Assembly (NCBI GenBank): GCA_016213125.1
Contig: JACRBR010000352.1
Location: 1-18,282 of the forward strand
Direction: 5' to 3'
Length of the DNA stretch: 18,282 nucleotides
Source: Chloroflexota bacterium
GTDB taxonomy: Bacteria > Chloroflexota > Dehalococcoidia > DSTF01 > JACRBR01
Shown here: positions 6,975-14,393 of the stretch, piece after piece
Numbering within the stretch: position 1 is the first letter of the stretch
Layout: each line of letters starts with the position of its first letter
The notes under the pieces: model-generated
The model's database searches: none
What the model was told of the DNA's origin: nothing
What the model saw: only the letters and a program-made list of their open reading frames with translations
Made by a program: the position numbers and the translations under genes

Positions 6975-7469
6975 CTAGTAGATCATCTCGACATGGCCGG
7001 GGCACTCGAGTATCGGTAATCCCAGGTATTCGCCCCTGCGGCCGCCGTTGTCCGCGCTGAATATATAGCCACCGTTCGGGCCAGGCAGGCTGAGTGTGAA
7101 GCCTTCGAACCTCAACGCCTGCGTAATCCCCAGATCGGCGGCCTGGTGTGCCGTGATGCTGTCCACGGTGGGGTCGCGTACGCGCCCTTCAAGGCGCAGG
7201 TGCGGCGACGTGATCACCTTCCAGACAACGATCGTCTCGGGCAGGCGCACTTCCACCGGGAAGTTTGCTGGCACCGGCAGCGCCACCGGTGGATCACAGA
7301 CGGGAATTGGGGTGGGTTCGGGTGTCGCCGTGGGGATCACCGTCCCCGCCAGCCGTACGGTGTCGGGCACGTCATCGCCGCCGCTGCCGCATGCCGCGAA
7401 CAGCGCGGCTGCGGCCGCCGTAACGACCGCCGCCATAAGCCGCCGGCGGTGGACCGCTCCGCCGATCAT
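6975..7469 (-). CDS. Lipoprotein of unknown function
   Basis: The 164-residue protein has a basic N-terminus (H-R-R-R) and a hydrophobic stretch (12-26) ending in a lipobox, L-F-A-A-C with Cys at about 27, so it is exported and lipidated. A T-P-E-P-T-P-I-P linker follows (about 50-56), then a small beta-rich domain to the C-terminus containing two more Cys. I recognise no family. Its ATG overlaps the stop of the cyclophilin gene (ATGA), so both are made from one message and sit on the outer face of the same membrane. It is convergent with the gene ending at 6941, with a 33-nt gap. Confidence 0.7.
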   Translation of the reverse strand: MIGGAVHRRRLMAAVVTAAAAALFAACGSGGDDVPDTVRLAGTVIPTATPEPTPIPVCDPPVALPVPANFPVEVRLPETIVVWKVITSPHLRLEGRVRDPTVDSITAHQAADLGITQALRFEGFTLSLPGPNGGYIFSADNGGRRGEYLGLPILECPGHVEMIY

Positions 7470-8197
7470 TGTTCCTCGATCACGATCGTGTTGATCACCG
7501 TCCCCGGCGGGTCGCCTCGCGCCGGATCGCGCGGGGTGATCTTGTCCAGCACGTCGCGCCCTTCCGCGATCTGACCGAAGACCGTGTACGTCCCGTCCAG
7601 GTTTGGCTGGCGCGCATACGCTCTGAAGAACTGGCTCCCGGCCGAGTTCGGTGCGGACGTCTTGGCCATCCCCACCGCGCCGTCAATGCACTCGTGATCG
7701 GTGACCTCGTCCGGGATCGTGTATCCCGGCCCGCCCCGTCCCGTCCCCGTGGGATCGCCGCCCTGCGCGACAAAGCCCGGGATCACCCGGTGAAACGTCA
7801 GGCCGTCGAAGTACCCATCGCGCGCCAGGAACACGAAGCTGTTCACCGTTTCCGGCGCCTCGTCCGGAAAAAGCTCGATCTTGATGTCGCCGATGTCCAT
7901 CTTGATCGTCGCGAAGTACGTCTTGTCCTTATCGATGGTCAGATCTGGCTTTCCCGAGTAGCTCTTCGTCGTGATGCCTCCCGTCTGCGTCCCGCCGGCC
8001 TCAGCCGTTCCGCTCGAAGCAGCCGACTGCGTCGAGCCGGCCCCAGGTGTCACTCCCACAGGCGGCGTAGCCGCGGTCTGGCTCGCGTCGAACTGCGCCG
8101 TGACGGTCTTCGCTCCGGCATCGCCGTCCTTATCGTCGCCGTTGCACGCGGCCAGTGCCAGCGCGATCGCCAGGAATCCGAACGCTAACCACTTCAT
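7466..8197 (-). CDS. Cyclophilin-type peptidyl-prolyl cis-trans isomerase, lipoprotein
   Basis: The protein has 243 residues. The signal peptide ends in a lipobox, A-L-A-A-C (Cys18). A low-complexity Thr/Gly/Ser/Ala linker covers about 25-85, and the cyclophilin domain runs from about 93 to the end. The domain shows F-H-R-V-I-P-G-F-V-A-Q-G-G-D, holding the catalytic Arg and the Phe/Gln of the proline pocket, then N-S-A-G-S-Q-F-F. It should act as a proline isomerase and foldase on exported proteins. The ATG is preceded by a GAGGAG Shine-Dalgarno. A possible TATCGT -10 lies at 8233-8228 on the minus strand, with a poor -35. It heads a two-gene unit with the lipoprotein downstream. Confidence 0.93.
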   Translation of the reverse strand: MKWLAFGFLAIALALAACNGDDKDGDAGAKTVTAQFDASQTAATPPVGVTPGAGSTQSAASSGTAEAGGTQTGGITTKSYSGKPDLTIDKDKTYFATIKMDIGDIKIELFPDEAPETVNSFVFLARDGYFDGLTFHRVIPGFVAQGGDPTGTGRGGPGYTIPDEVTDHECIDGAVGMAKTSAPNSAGSQFFRAYARQPNLDGTYTVFGQIAEGRDVLDKITPRDPARGDPPGTVINTIVIEEQ

Positions 8198-8294
8198 CCC
8201 TCACTCCTCGTCAAACGCCCGGAAAACACGATAGCAGACAGACGTCCGAGGACGGCAACAACTGTGACGACGACTGACGTTGATCGCGAATGCA

Positions 8295-9203
8295 CTACTC
8301 GAAGATCGAGCTGACCACTTCCTCGATGCTGCGCTGCACGTCCTGGTCGTCGGTCAACGCCCACACCACGCCCACCTGGCACGCCCGCCGCGCTGAGATC
8401 CCCTGCTGGATCAGCTTCCCCGTGTACACCAGCAGCCGTGTGCTGACCCCCTCCGCCAGCCCGTGCTCGCGCAGGTTCCGGACCTTCTCCCCCAGCTTGG
8501 CCAGGTCCTCCGCTGTTTCCGGGGCGACGCCGCTCTCGTGCTGGATGATCTTCGCCTCCAGCTCCTTCCGCGGGTGTCCGAACTCCAGCGAGATGAACCG
8601 CTGGCGTGTGCTGTGCTTCAGGTCCTTGAGCGCGCTCTGGTAGCCGGGGTTGTACGAGATCACCAGCTGAAACCCCTCGCGGGCCTCCAGCAGCTCGCCC
8701 CGTTTCTCGATCGGCAGCATGCGCCGGTGGTCGGTCAGTGGGTGGATCAGCACCGTCGTGTCCTTGCGCGCCTCCACCACCTCGTCCAGGTAGCAGATCG
8801 CGCCGACTTTCACCGCGCGCGTCAGCGGCCCGTCGATCCAGCGTGTCGATTCACCTTCCAGCAAATACCGCCCGACCAGGTCGCTGGCCGTCAGGTCCTC
8901 GTGACACGCCACCGTCACCAGCGGCAGGGCCTCCGTGGCCGCATTCTTGCTCGGGGTCTTGCCCTTGTCCTTCACGATCGTGATTGGCCGTCCCAGCTTC
9001 CAGGCCATGTACTCCACGAAGCGCGTCTTACCACATCCCGTAGGACCCTTCAGCAGCACCGGGATCTTCGATTCAAACGCGGCGTTGAAAAGCTCCACCT
9101 CGTCGCCCTGGGCCACGTAGTACGGCTCGACGTGCGGGTGATACTCCTCGATCGCGTACAGGCGATAGCCGCCGTCCGTCTCGGTCTGTTCCTGCGTCGT
9201 CAT
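8295..9203 (-). CDS. CbbQ/NirQ/NorQ-type MoxR AAA+ ATPase
   Basis: The protein has 302 residues from the ATG at 9203, which follows a GGTGGAGG ribosome site by 8 nt; a GTG at 9218 lies inside that site and is rejected. Walker A is G-P-T-G-C-G-K-T (53-60), and Walker B is I-C-Y-L-D-E-V-V-E-A-R (136-146). S-Y-N-P-G-Y-Q and L-K-H-S-T-R-Q-R-F (about 183-203) are hallmarks of the NorQ/CbbQ group. Such ATPases remodel metalloenzymes (NO reductase, Rubisco, others) together with a VWA-domain partner (NorD/CbbO). No partner gene is in this window. About 20 extra residues (72-93, Lys/Gly/Ala-rich) separate Walker A from V-A-C-H-E-D-L-T-A-S-D-L. It is probably co-transcribed with coaE, 52 nt upstream. 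Its client is unknown. Confidence 0.9.
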   Translation of the reverse strand: MTTQEQTETDGGYRLYAIEEYHPHVEPYYVAQGDEVELFNAAFESKIPVLLKGPTGCGKTRFVEYMAWKLGRPITIVKDKGKTPSKNAATEALPLVTVACHEDLTASDLVGRYLLEGESTRWIDGPLTRAVKVGAICYLDEVVEARKDTTVLIHPLTDHRRMLPIEKRGELLEAREGFQLVISYNPGYQSALKDLKHSTRQRFISLEFGHPRKELEAKIIQHESGVAPETAEDLAKLGEKVRNLREHGLAEGVSTRLLVYTGKLIQQGISARRACQVGVVWALTDDQDVQRSIEEVVSSIFE

Positions 9204-9255
9204 GTTCGGGTCCTCCACCTGGCGCCTCTTCAGGGAGGCGTTCTTTCAACGATAG

Positions 9256-9864
9256 TCAGTTCGTCGCAGCCGCGGTCAGGTTGTTCCACGCCTCGTCAAC
9301 CTTTGCTCCCAGCTCGTCCAGCGTGCCGCCGTTTTCGATGACGACAGCCGCGCGCTTGATCCGCTCGTCGTTCGTGAGCTGCGCGTTGATGCGGGCGTCC
9401 GCCTGTTCGGCTGTGTGTCCATTCCGCTCGATGATGCGCCGGCGCGCCAGGTCAGGCGGCACGATCACCACCCACACCTGGTCGGTGATGGGTACCCAGT
9501 CCGCTTCGATGAGCACGGCCGCTTCCAGCACCACCACCGGCGTGCCTTCCGCGCGGATCTGTGCCAGCCGCTTCTCCATCGTCGTTCGCATCCACGGCCA
9601 GACGATTCCTTCCAGCCGCTTCCTCTGCGCCGGGTCGCCGAACACCTTCCCACCCAGCGCCTTCCGGTCGATCTCTCCGTCGGCGCCCACGACATCCTTC
9701 CCGAACGCCTCCACCACGGCTTCGTAGCAGCCGCTGCCTCGGCGATACGCCTCGTGGCCCACCTTGTCGGCGTCGATGATCAGCGCGCCTCGATCGGCAA
9801 GCATCTGGCTGACGACCGTCTTGCCGCTGGCGATACCGCCGGTGAGGCCAATAACCTTGGTCAA
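9256..9864 (-). CDS. coaE: Dephospho-CoA kinase
   Basis: This enzyme carries out the last step of coenzyme A synthesis, ATP-dependent phosphorylation of dephospho-CoA. From the TTG at 9864 the protein has 202 residues, the usual size. The P-loop G-G-I-A-S-G-K-T is at 9-16, D-A-D-K-V-G-H at 31-37 is the CoA-site acidic motif, and L-E-A-A-V-L-I-E is the lid/core motif. I chose TTG because GGAGAG lies 8 nt upstream and the N-terminus then reads M-T-K-V-I-G-L-T-G-G as in the family. Longer starts up to 9948 would overlap the promoter (9920-9948). The CbbQ-like gene follows on the same strand. Confidence 0.94.
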   Translation of the reverse strand: MTKVIGLTGGIASGKTVVSQMLADRGALIIDADKVGHEAYRRGSGCYEAVVEAFGKDVVGADGEIDRKALGGKVFGDPAQRKRLEGIVWPWMRTTMEKRLAQIRAEGTPVVVLEAAVLIEADWVPITDQVWVVIVPPDLARRRIIERNGHTAEQADARINAQLTNDERIKRAAVVIENGGTLDELGAKVDEAWNNLTAAATN

Positions 9865-9919
9865 GAGCAGGACTCTCCGGGGATAAGAATGCGCCGGACC
9901 AGCAACCGGCGCTCTCTGG

Positions 9920-9948
9920 ATTATCTGTGACCGCGCAGAGTCGGGCAA
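9920..9948 (-). promoter_or_regulatory. coaE promoter
   Basis: On the minus strand TTGCCC (9948-9943) and GATAAT (9925-9920) are separated by exactly 17 nt, predicting a start near 9913 and a leader of about 49 nt. It is back-to-back with the tRNA-Lys promoter. Confidence 0.6.
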
Positions 9949-9965
9949 ACGGTGGGACGGCTTGC

Positions 9966-9994
9966 TTGTCGGCCCGCCCGCCCGAGACTAGAAT
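9966..9994 (+). promoter_or_regulatory. tRNA-Lys promoter
   Basis: TTGTCG (9966-9971), a 17-nt spacer and TAGAAT (9989-9994, five of six) predict a start near 10001, about 22 nt before the mature tRNA. Confidence 0.65.
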
Positions 9995-10022
9995 GAAAAA
10001 CGCCTCTTCGCGGTGAGCACTT

Positions 10023-10098
<76 letters not shown>

Positions 10099-10110
10099 AC
10101 GTACATCCCG

Positions 10111-10142
10111 CGCGCCGCCGTCCAACACAGGGCGGCGGCGCG
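10111..10142 (+). terminator. GC-rich hairpin after tRNA-Lys, possible terminator
   Basis: CGCGCCGCC (10111-10119) pairs perfectly with GGCGGCGCG (10134-10142) around a 14-nt loop, 12 nt past the tRNA. There is no T-tract beyond TT, so termination is only possible. The rest of the 10143-10331 gap holds GC-rich sequence with no gene or clear promoter that I can see. Confidence 0.35.
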
Positions 10143-10331
10143 TTCGCACCAATCCCCCGGGGCGAAGACGTACGCGCGGCCCCCCGGGCGCGCCGACGCC
10201 CGGTGTGTGTCCGCACCCGATGTGACCAATGGCCCGGGTTTTGGGGGGCCATCCGGCCCTTCTTCCGCCCCGCCTCATAGGTGATTGTGTCCCCGACAAA
10301 CGGCGGCGCTCGGGAGCGGGTCCGCCAAGAA

Positions 10332-10367
10332 GGGCAGCCAACGGCCGCGAGGCCGTTCTTGTTGCCC
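10332..10367 (+). promoter_or_regulatory. Two-tier stem-loop in the cox operon leader
   Basis: GGGCA (10332-10336) pairs with TGCCC (10363-10367). After a small internal loop, AACGGCC (10340-10346) pairs with GGCCGTT (10351-10357) closed by a GCGA (GNRA) tetraloop. It ends 30 nt before the subunit II start codon and is followed by no T-run, so it could be a leader structure affecting message stability or translation. No known class is recognised. Confidence 0.4.
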
Positions 10368-10397
10368 AATTGGATCGATGGCGGAACCGGGAGCCCG

Positions 10398-11465
10398 ATG
10401 AAGCGGAACGTCCTCATCTTCGGCATGCTGTGGCTCATCCTCACCGCGGCCGGAGAGTTCGCGGCAGTCTTCTACGACGTCCAACCCACCGCCCGCTCCG
10501 ACAAGGGCGCGGAGATTGAACACGCCTTCAACATTCTCGTCTACTTCGCTGTCCCCATCTTCACGATGGTTGTCGCGGCGTTAATTACCCTGTTCTTCCA
10601 GCACCCCACGCAGCGTATGCCCGAGGACGACGGTCCGGAGATGCACGGCCGGGGTTGGTTCCCCATGACCTGGATCACGCTGACGACGGTGCTCACGGGA
10701 GTGATCATCGTGTACCCGGGCTTCACTGGCATAGCCGCGGTCATGGGCCACGAGCAGAAGCCCGGCCAGCTCCACGTCAACGTCACCGGGATCCAGTGGA
10801 CCTGGCTTGTCGCCTATCCCGACCAGAGTGTTCCCAGCGCTCGAGAGATCGTCCTCCCTAACAACACTGAGGTCATGTTCCACATCACAAGCCGCGACGT
10901 CCTCCACTCGTTCTGGGTGCCCGCCTTTCTCATGAAGATCGATGCCGTGCCCGGCCTCGAGACCATGGTGACGATGAAGACCACGGAGCTCGGCGACTTC
11001 GATATGGATCCCAACATGCGCGTCCAGTGCACCGAGCTGTGTGGCACGGGCCACGCCCGGATGAGCGTTCCCGTGCGCGTCGTGGACCAGGACGAGTTCG
11101 ATGCCTGGGTGCAGGAGAACGCGCGCGTCGAAACACCGACGCCCGCAGGCACGCCAACCGGCGAGGTGCAGGCCCTGACCATTGCGGCCAAGAACGTGCG
11201 GTTCGATCTCGCGAATATGGCCGTGAAGGCCGGCGGCACGGTGCGGCTGAGCGTTGATAACCAGGACAAGGGCGTCACGCACAACTGGGCCCTCTACCCG
11301 AATGAGGACGCAGCCAGGAGCGGCGCGCCACCGATTGCCGGCACGGCGCTCGAGGCGGGGCCGATCGTGCAGGAACTCATATTCAACGCTCCGGAAGCCG
11401 GGTCGTATTTCTTCCAGTGCGACGCCCATCCAGGCACGATGGCGGGCACACTCGTCGCGGAATAA
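10398..11465 (+). CDS. coxB: Cytochrome c oxidase subunit II with fused C-terminal blue-copper cupredoxin
   Basis: The protein has 355 residues from the ATG at 10398 (GGGAG just upstream; the frame is open back to 10281, but no family sequence lies there). A signal/anchor helix (4-26) and two membrane helices (about 43-67 and 88-110) precede the CuA domain, which carries G-I-Q-W-T-W (131-136), His170 and C-T-E-L-C-G-T-G-H-A-R-M (211-222) with all CuA ligands. After a Thr/Pro linker (245-254) a second cupredoxin domain fills 255-355 with type-1 copper ligands His295, Cys341, His344 and Met348. CuA passes electrons to subunit I; the extra domain probably feeds CuA in place of the cytochrome c fused in caa3 oxidases. 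The Glu normally at the K-channel mouth is absent (Pro89 by alignment on Trp92). It is the first gene of the II-I-IV-III operon. Confidence 0.94.
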   Translation: MKRNVLIFGMLWLILTAAGEFAAVFYDVQPTARSDKGAEIEHAFNILVYFAVPIFTMVVAALITLFFQHPTQRMPEDDGPEMHGRGWFPMTWITLTTVLTGVIIVYPGFTGIAAVMGHEQKPGQLHVNVTGIQWTWLVAYPDQSVPSAREIVLPNNTEVMFHITSRDVLHSFWVPAFLMKIDAVPGLETMVTMKTTELGDFDMDPNMRVQCTELCGTGHARMSVPVRVVDQDEFDAWVQENARVETPTPAGTPTGEVQALTIAAKNVRFDLANMAVKAGGTVRLSVDNQDKGVTHNWALYPNEDAARSGAPPIAGTALEAGPIVQELIFNAPEAGSYFFQCDAHPGTMAGTLVAE

Positions 11466-11490
11466 TCGCGGGTCAACCGCGGAGGTAGGC

Positions 11491-13386
11491 ATGAGCGAGA
11501 CCGCCGTCGTCCAACAGCCACAGGGCGCCATGCCGGCGATCCTGCCCGTGGTGCGGGGCATCATTGGCGCGGCGCTGGGCTTTGCGCTGGGCGCCGGCGC
11601 AACGTCGCTGATCCGCATCGCGACGGGCCACGATGCGTGGGACCTGGAGCTCAACTTCGTCCTCGGCTACACGCTCGCCGCCCCCGGCTGGCTCCTCGGC
11701 GTCGGCGTGTGGCAGTTCTGGGGCCGCGAGTGGCTCGGCTGGAAGCCCCAGGAGCCCCTCCTGCACGGCTGGCAGCGCTACTTCACCTTCTGCACCGATC
11801 ACAAGGTCATCGGCGTGCAGTATCTCGTCACGTTCGTCGTGCTCTTCCTGCTCGCCGGCGCGTTCGCCATGCTCATCCGCCTCCAGCTCCTCAGCCCGGA
11901 GAACCCCGTGCTGGCCGACGGCACCTACAACCGCGTGATGAGCCTCCACGGCATCATCATGATTGCCGTCGCCGTCGCATCCGTAGTCGGCGGCTTCGGC
12001 AACTACTTCGTGCCACTCATGATCGGCGCCCGCGATGTCGCCTTTCCGCGTCTGAACGCGCTCACGTTCTGGCTCATTCCACCAGTCGCCGTGCTGCTCC
12101 TTGGGGCCCAGGCCGTGGGTGGGTGGGACTCGGGCTGGACGGCCTACCCCCCGCTCAGCGTCCGAAACGCCTCCGGCCAGATCTTCTTCAACATGGCCAT
12201 CATCACATTCGGCCTTTCGTCCATCCTCAGCGGGTTGAACTTCCTGACCACGGTCACCTACCTGCGCGCGCCGGGCATGTCCTGGGGCAAGCTCCCCGTC
12301 TTCGTTTGGTCCGTCATCTGCGCCTCCATCATCGCCCTCACGTTCACGCAGTTCTTCGCCGCCGCCATGCTCATGGTGACGCTCGACAGGATCGCCGGGT
12401 TCAGCTTCTTCTCGGCCTCGGACGGTGGAAAGCCGATCCTCTACCAGCACATCTTCTGGTTCTACTCCCACCCGGCCGTCTACATCTTCGCCCTGCCTGG
12501 CTTCGGCATCACGCTCGAAATCATCGCGCACTTCTCGCGAAAGCCGCTCTTCGCCTACCGATGGGCCGTGGGCGGCATGCTGGGCATCGTGGCGATCAGC
12601 GGCCTCGTCTGGGCTCACCACATGTTCGTCAGCGGCATGTCCCCGTGGATGCATGGCATGTTCCTGGTCTCCACGGAGATCATCTCGATCCCCACCGGCC
12701 TCGTGTTTCTCTCCGCGCTCGGCACCATCTGGATGGCGAAGATCTGGATCCGCACGCCCATGCTGTTCGCGCTCAGCGTCGTCTTCAACTTCATGATTGG
12801 CGGCCTCACCGGTATCTTCCTCGCCGACGTTCCCACCGACGTCAACCTCTCGGATACCTACTTCGTCGTGGCCCACTTCCACTACACCATCGTGGGAGCG
12901 GAGATCTTCGCGCTGTTCGCCGACATCTACTACTGGTTCCCAAAGATCACCGGCAAGATGTACGACGAGCGCCTGGGCCAGATCCACTTCTGGATCATGT
13001 TCATCGCCTTCAACATGACCTTCATCCCCATGTTCTACCCCGGCCTGCACGGGATGAATCGCCGCATCGCGACCTACACGCCGGATCTCCAGGGCATCAA
13101 CATCTTCATCAGCTCCATGGCCTTCATCCTCGGCGCCAGCTTCCTGATCTTCATCTGGAACATGTGCTACTCCCTTCTACGCGGCCCCGTCGCGGCCGCC
13201 GACCCATGGCGCGCGCGCACCCTCGAGTGGCGCGTCTCATCGCCGCCCCCCGTCGAGAACTTTCCGGCGCTGCCCGTCATCCACGGCAACCCGTACGACT
13301 ACGGCGTCCCGAACGCTCCCGCCTACGCCATCATCGCCATCGCAGGCGCGAGCGGCGAAGACGATCCCGCCGAAGGAGGTAACTAG
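11491..13386 (+). CDS. coxA: Cytochrome c oxidase subunit I (A2-type haem-copper oxidase)
   Basis: This is the catalytic subunit, reducing O2 at haem a3/CuB and pumping protons. The ATG at 11491 follows GGAGGT; the open frame continues upstream inside coxB and is not used. Ligands are present: His153 (haem a), His327, His376 and His377 (CuB), Tyr331 (cross-link Tyr), His462 (haem a3) and His464 (haem a). Y-S-H-P-A-V-Y (325-331) replaces the D-channel Glu with the A2-type Y-S motif; Asp182 at the D-channel mouth is kept. In S-T-E-I-I-S-I-P-T-G-L-V (394-405) the K-channel Lys after I-P-T-G is Val405. Residues 1-95 form an unusual extension with two predicted helices (about 17-40 and 54-77) before the canonical first helix (H-K-V-I-G at 104). 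The length is 631. Confidence 0.96.
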   Translation: MSETAVVQQPQGAMPAILPVVRGIIGAALGFALGAGATSLIRIATGHDAWDLELNFVLGYTLAAPGWLLGVGVWQFWGREWLGWKPQEPLLHGWQRYFTFCTDHKVIGVQYLVTFVVLFLLAGAFAMLIRLQLLSPENPVLADGTYNRVMSLHGIIMIAVAVASVVGGFGNYFVPLMIGARDVAFPRLNALTFWLIPPVAVLLLGAQAVGGWDSGWTAYPPLSVRNASGQIFFNMAIITFGLSSILSGLNFLTTVTYLRAPGMSWGKLPVFVWSVICASIIALTFTQFFAAAMLMVTLDRIAGFSFFSASDGGKPILYQHIFWFYSHPAVYIFALPGFGITLEIIAHFSRKPLFAYRWAVGGMLGIVAISGLVWAHHMFVSGMSPWMHGMFLVSTEIISIPTGLVFLSALGTIWMAKIWIRTPMLFALSVVFNFMIGGLTGIFLADVPTDVNLSDTYFVVAHFHYTIVGAEIFALFADIYYWFPKITGKMYDERLGQIHFWIMFIAFNMTFIPMFYPGLHGMNRRIATYTPDLQGINIFISSMAFILGASFLIFIWNMCYSLLRGPVAAADPWRARTLEWRVSSPPPVENFPALPVIHGNPYDYGVPNAPAYAIIAIAGASGEDDPAEGGN

Positions 13387-13692
13387 GTGGAGAATCCGGA
13401 ACTGCTGTTTGGGATCCCGCTGCTCATCATCGGCGCCCTGGGTCTGCTCGTCGCGATCGAGATGCTCCTCGCCGGCGCCGCCCCGAAATCGAAGACCGAA
13501 GCGGCCGTCCGTGCGGGCATCATGGCCTTCGTCGGCCTCGCCGCCGCCACCGTCGCCGAATACTTTATCGCGACCGGCATGAGCCAGGCGATGGCCCTGC
13601 TCATCATCATTGCGCTCTTCAAGGCCGCCGTCATCTTCCAGTTCTTCATGCACGTCATGCGTCTCCAGCACGCGCACGCACAGGAGGAGTAA
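13387..13692 (+). CDS. Cytochrome c oxidase subunit IV (prokaryotic type)
   Basis: The 101-residue protein has three membrane helices (about 6-28, 39-61 and 68-90). The last contains F-K-A-A-V-I-F-Q-F-F-M-H-V-M-R-L, the signature of the small bacterial oxidase subunit IV (CoxD/CtaF-like), which helps assemble or stabilise the CuB site region. The GTG start at 13387 directly abuts the coxA stop, and an AAGGAGGT ribosome site lies inside the end of coxA. Its TAA overlaps the next ATG by one base. Confidence 0.88.
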   Translation: MENPELLFGIPLLIIGALGLLVAIEMLLAGAAPKSKTEAAVRAGIMAFVGLAAATVAEYFIATGMSQAMALLIIIALFKAAVIFQFFMHVMRLQHAHAQEE

Positions 13693-14315
13693 TGGCCGTC
13701 GTCGCCAGCCGGGAGCAAGCCCTCGCCGTTGCCGCCGTGCCGCGCGTTGTCCCGTCGCATAACGGAGGCGGGGGCCATCACGATGAACCCCAGCGCCCCG
13801 CGATGAACCAGCTGGGTCTCTGGCTCTTCTTCGTGTCCGAATCGTTCCTGTTCGCCTCGTTGCTCGTCGCCCGGTTCTACCTTGCCGGCACCAGCCGCGG
13901 CCACGTCGACCAGATGCTCGGCCTCGGCATCACCGCCGTCCTGCTCGTCAGCAGCCTCACCGCCTACCTCAGCGAGGTCTCGATCGCGCAGGGCAATCGC
14001 GGCGCCTTCCTCTTCTACCTGCTCCTCACCATCGTGCTCGGCGTTGCGTTCGCCGGCGGCGTCGCGTTCGAGTGGTCGACGGCGGAGTTCAGCCGCTCCG
14101 AGCCGTACGGGACGGCCTTCTTCACCATGACCGGCCTGCACGCCTCCCACGTCATTAGCGGCGTCGCCATGCTCGGCCTCGTCTACTACCTTGGGCTCCG
14201 CGGCCACTTCTCGGCAAAGGATCACTGGGGTGTCGAGGCTGTGGTGAAATACTGGCACTTCGTCGATGTCGTCTGGGTGTTCTTCTACCCGGCTCTCTAC
14301 CTCATCGGAGCCTGA
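13692..14315 (+). CDS. coxC: Cytochrome c oxidase subunit III
   Basis: The protein has 207 residues, with a His/Gly-rich N-terminal tail (about 22-35) and five membrane helices. This is the short form lacking the first two helices of the seven-helix version. Motifs are L-W-L-F-F-V-S-E-S-F-L-F-A (about 43-55), where the Glu is conserved, G-L-H-A-S-H-V-I-S-G (about 148-157), and Y-W-H-F-V-D-V-V-W-V-F-F-Y near the C-terminus. It stabilises the oxidase core and is associated with D-channel proton uptake. Its start overlaps the subunit IV stop (TAATG), giving coupled translation, with GGAGGAG just upstream. It ends the operon; no haem A synthase or Sco gene is present here. Confidence 0.94.
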   Translation: MAVVASREQALAVAAVPRVVPSHNGGGGHHDEPQRPAMNQLGLWLFFVSESFLFASLLVARFYLAGTSRGHVDQMLGLGITAVLLVSSLTAYLSEVSIAQGNRGAFLFYLLLTIVLGVAFAGGVAFEWSTAEFSRSEPYGTAFFTMTGLHASHVISGVAMLGLVYYLGLRGHFSAKDHWGVEAVVKYWHFVDVVWVFFYPALYLIGA

Positions 14316-14337
14316 TAGGCGCGACGATCCAGTCGAC

Positions 14338-14356
14338 GCGTGGGCCCTGGCCCGCG
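14338..14356. terminator. GC hairpin between convergent coxC and VOC genes, possible terminator
   Basis: GCGTGGGCC and GGCCCGCGC form a near-perfect inverted repeat between the two converging genes. It has no T-run on either strand, so any termination role is tentative. Confidence 0.3.
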
Positions 14357-14393
14357 CGCGCAGCCCCGTGGCGAGAGCCCTGGCGGTGGGGGC

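Noticed and set aside
6968..6984. Short repeated AGTAGATC pair at the end of the lipoprotein gene
   Set aside because: Two copies of 8-9 bases is too little to call a repeat element, and part of it encodes the stop region.
9256..9948. Longer coaE start at 9948
   Set aside because: The extra 28 residues do not resemble the family and would overlap the TTGCCC/GATAAT promoter; the TTG at 9864 has a well-placed ribosome site.
11473..13050. 525-codon minus-strand open frame opposite coxA
   Set aside because: Its sequence (Asp/Glu/His/Val-rich, no motifs) is the expected shadow of a G/C-ending membrane-protein gene; coxA has all its ligands.
11637..13382. Long plus-strand frame overlapping coxA
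   Set aside because: It is an Arg/His/Pro-rich out-of-frame shadow of coxA.
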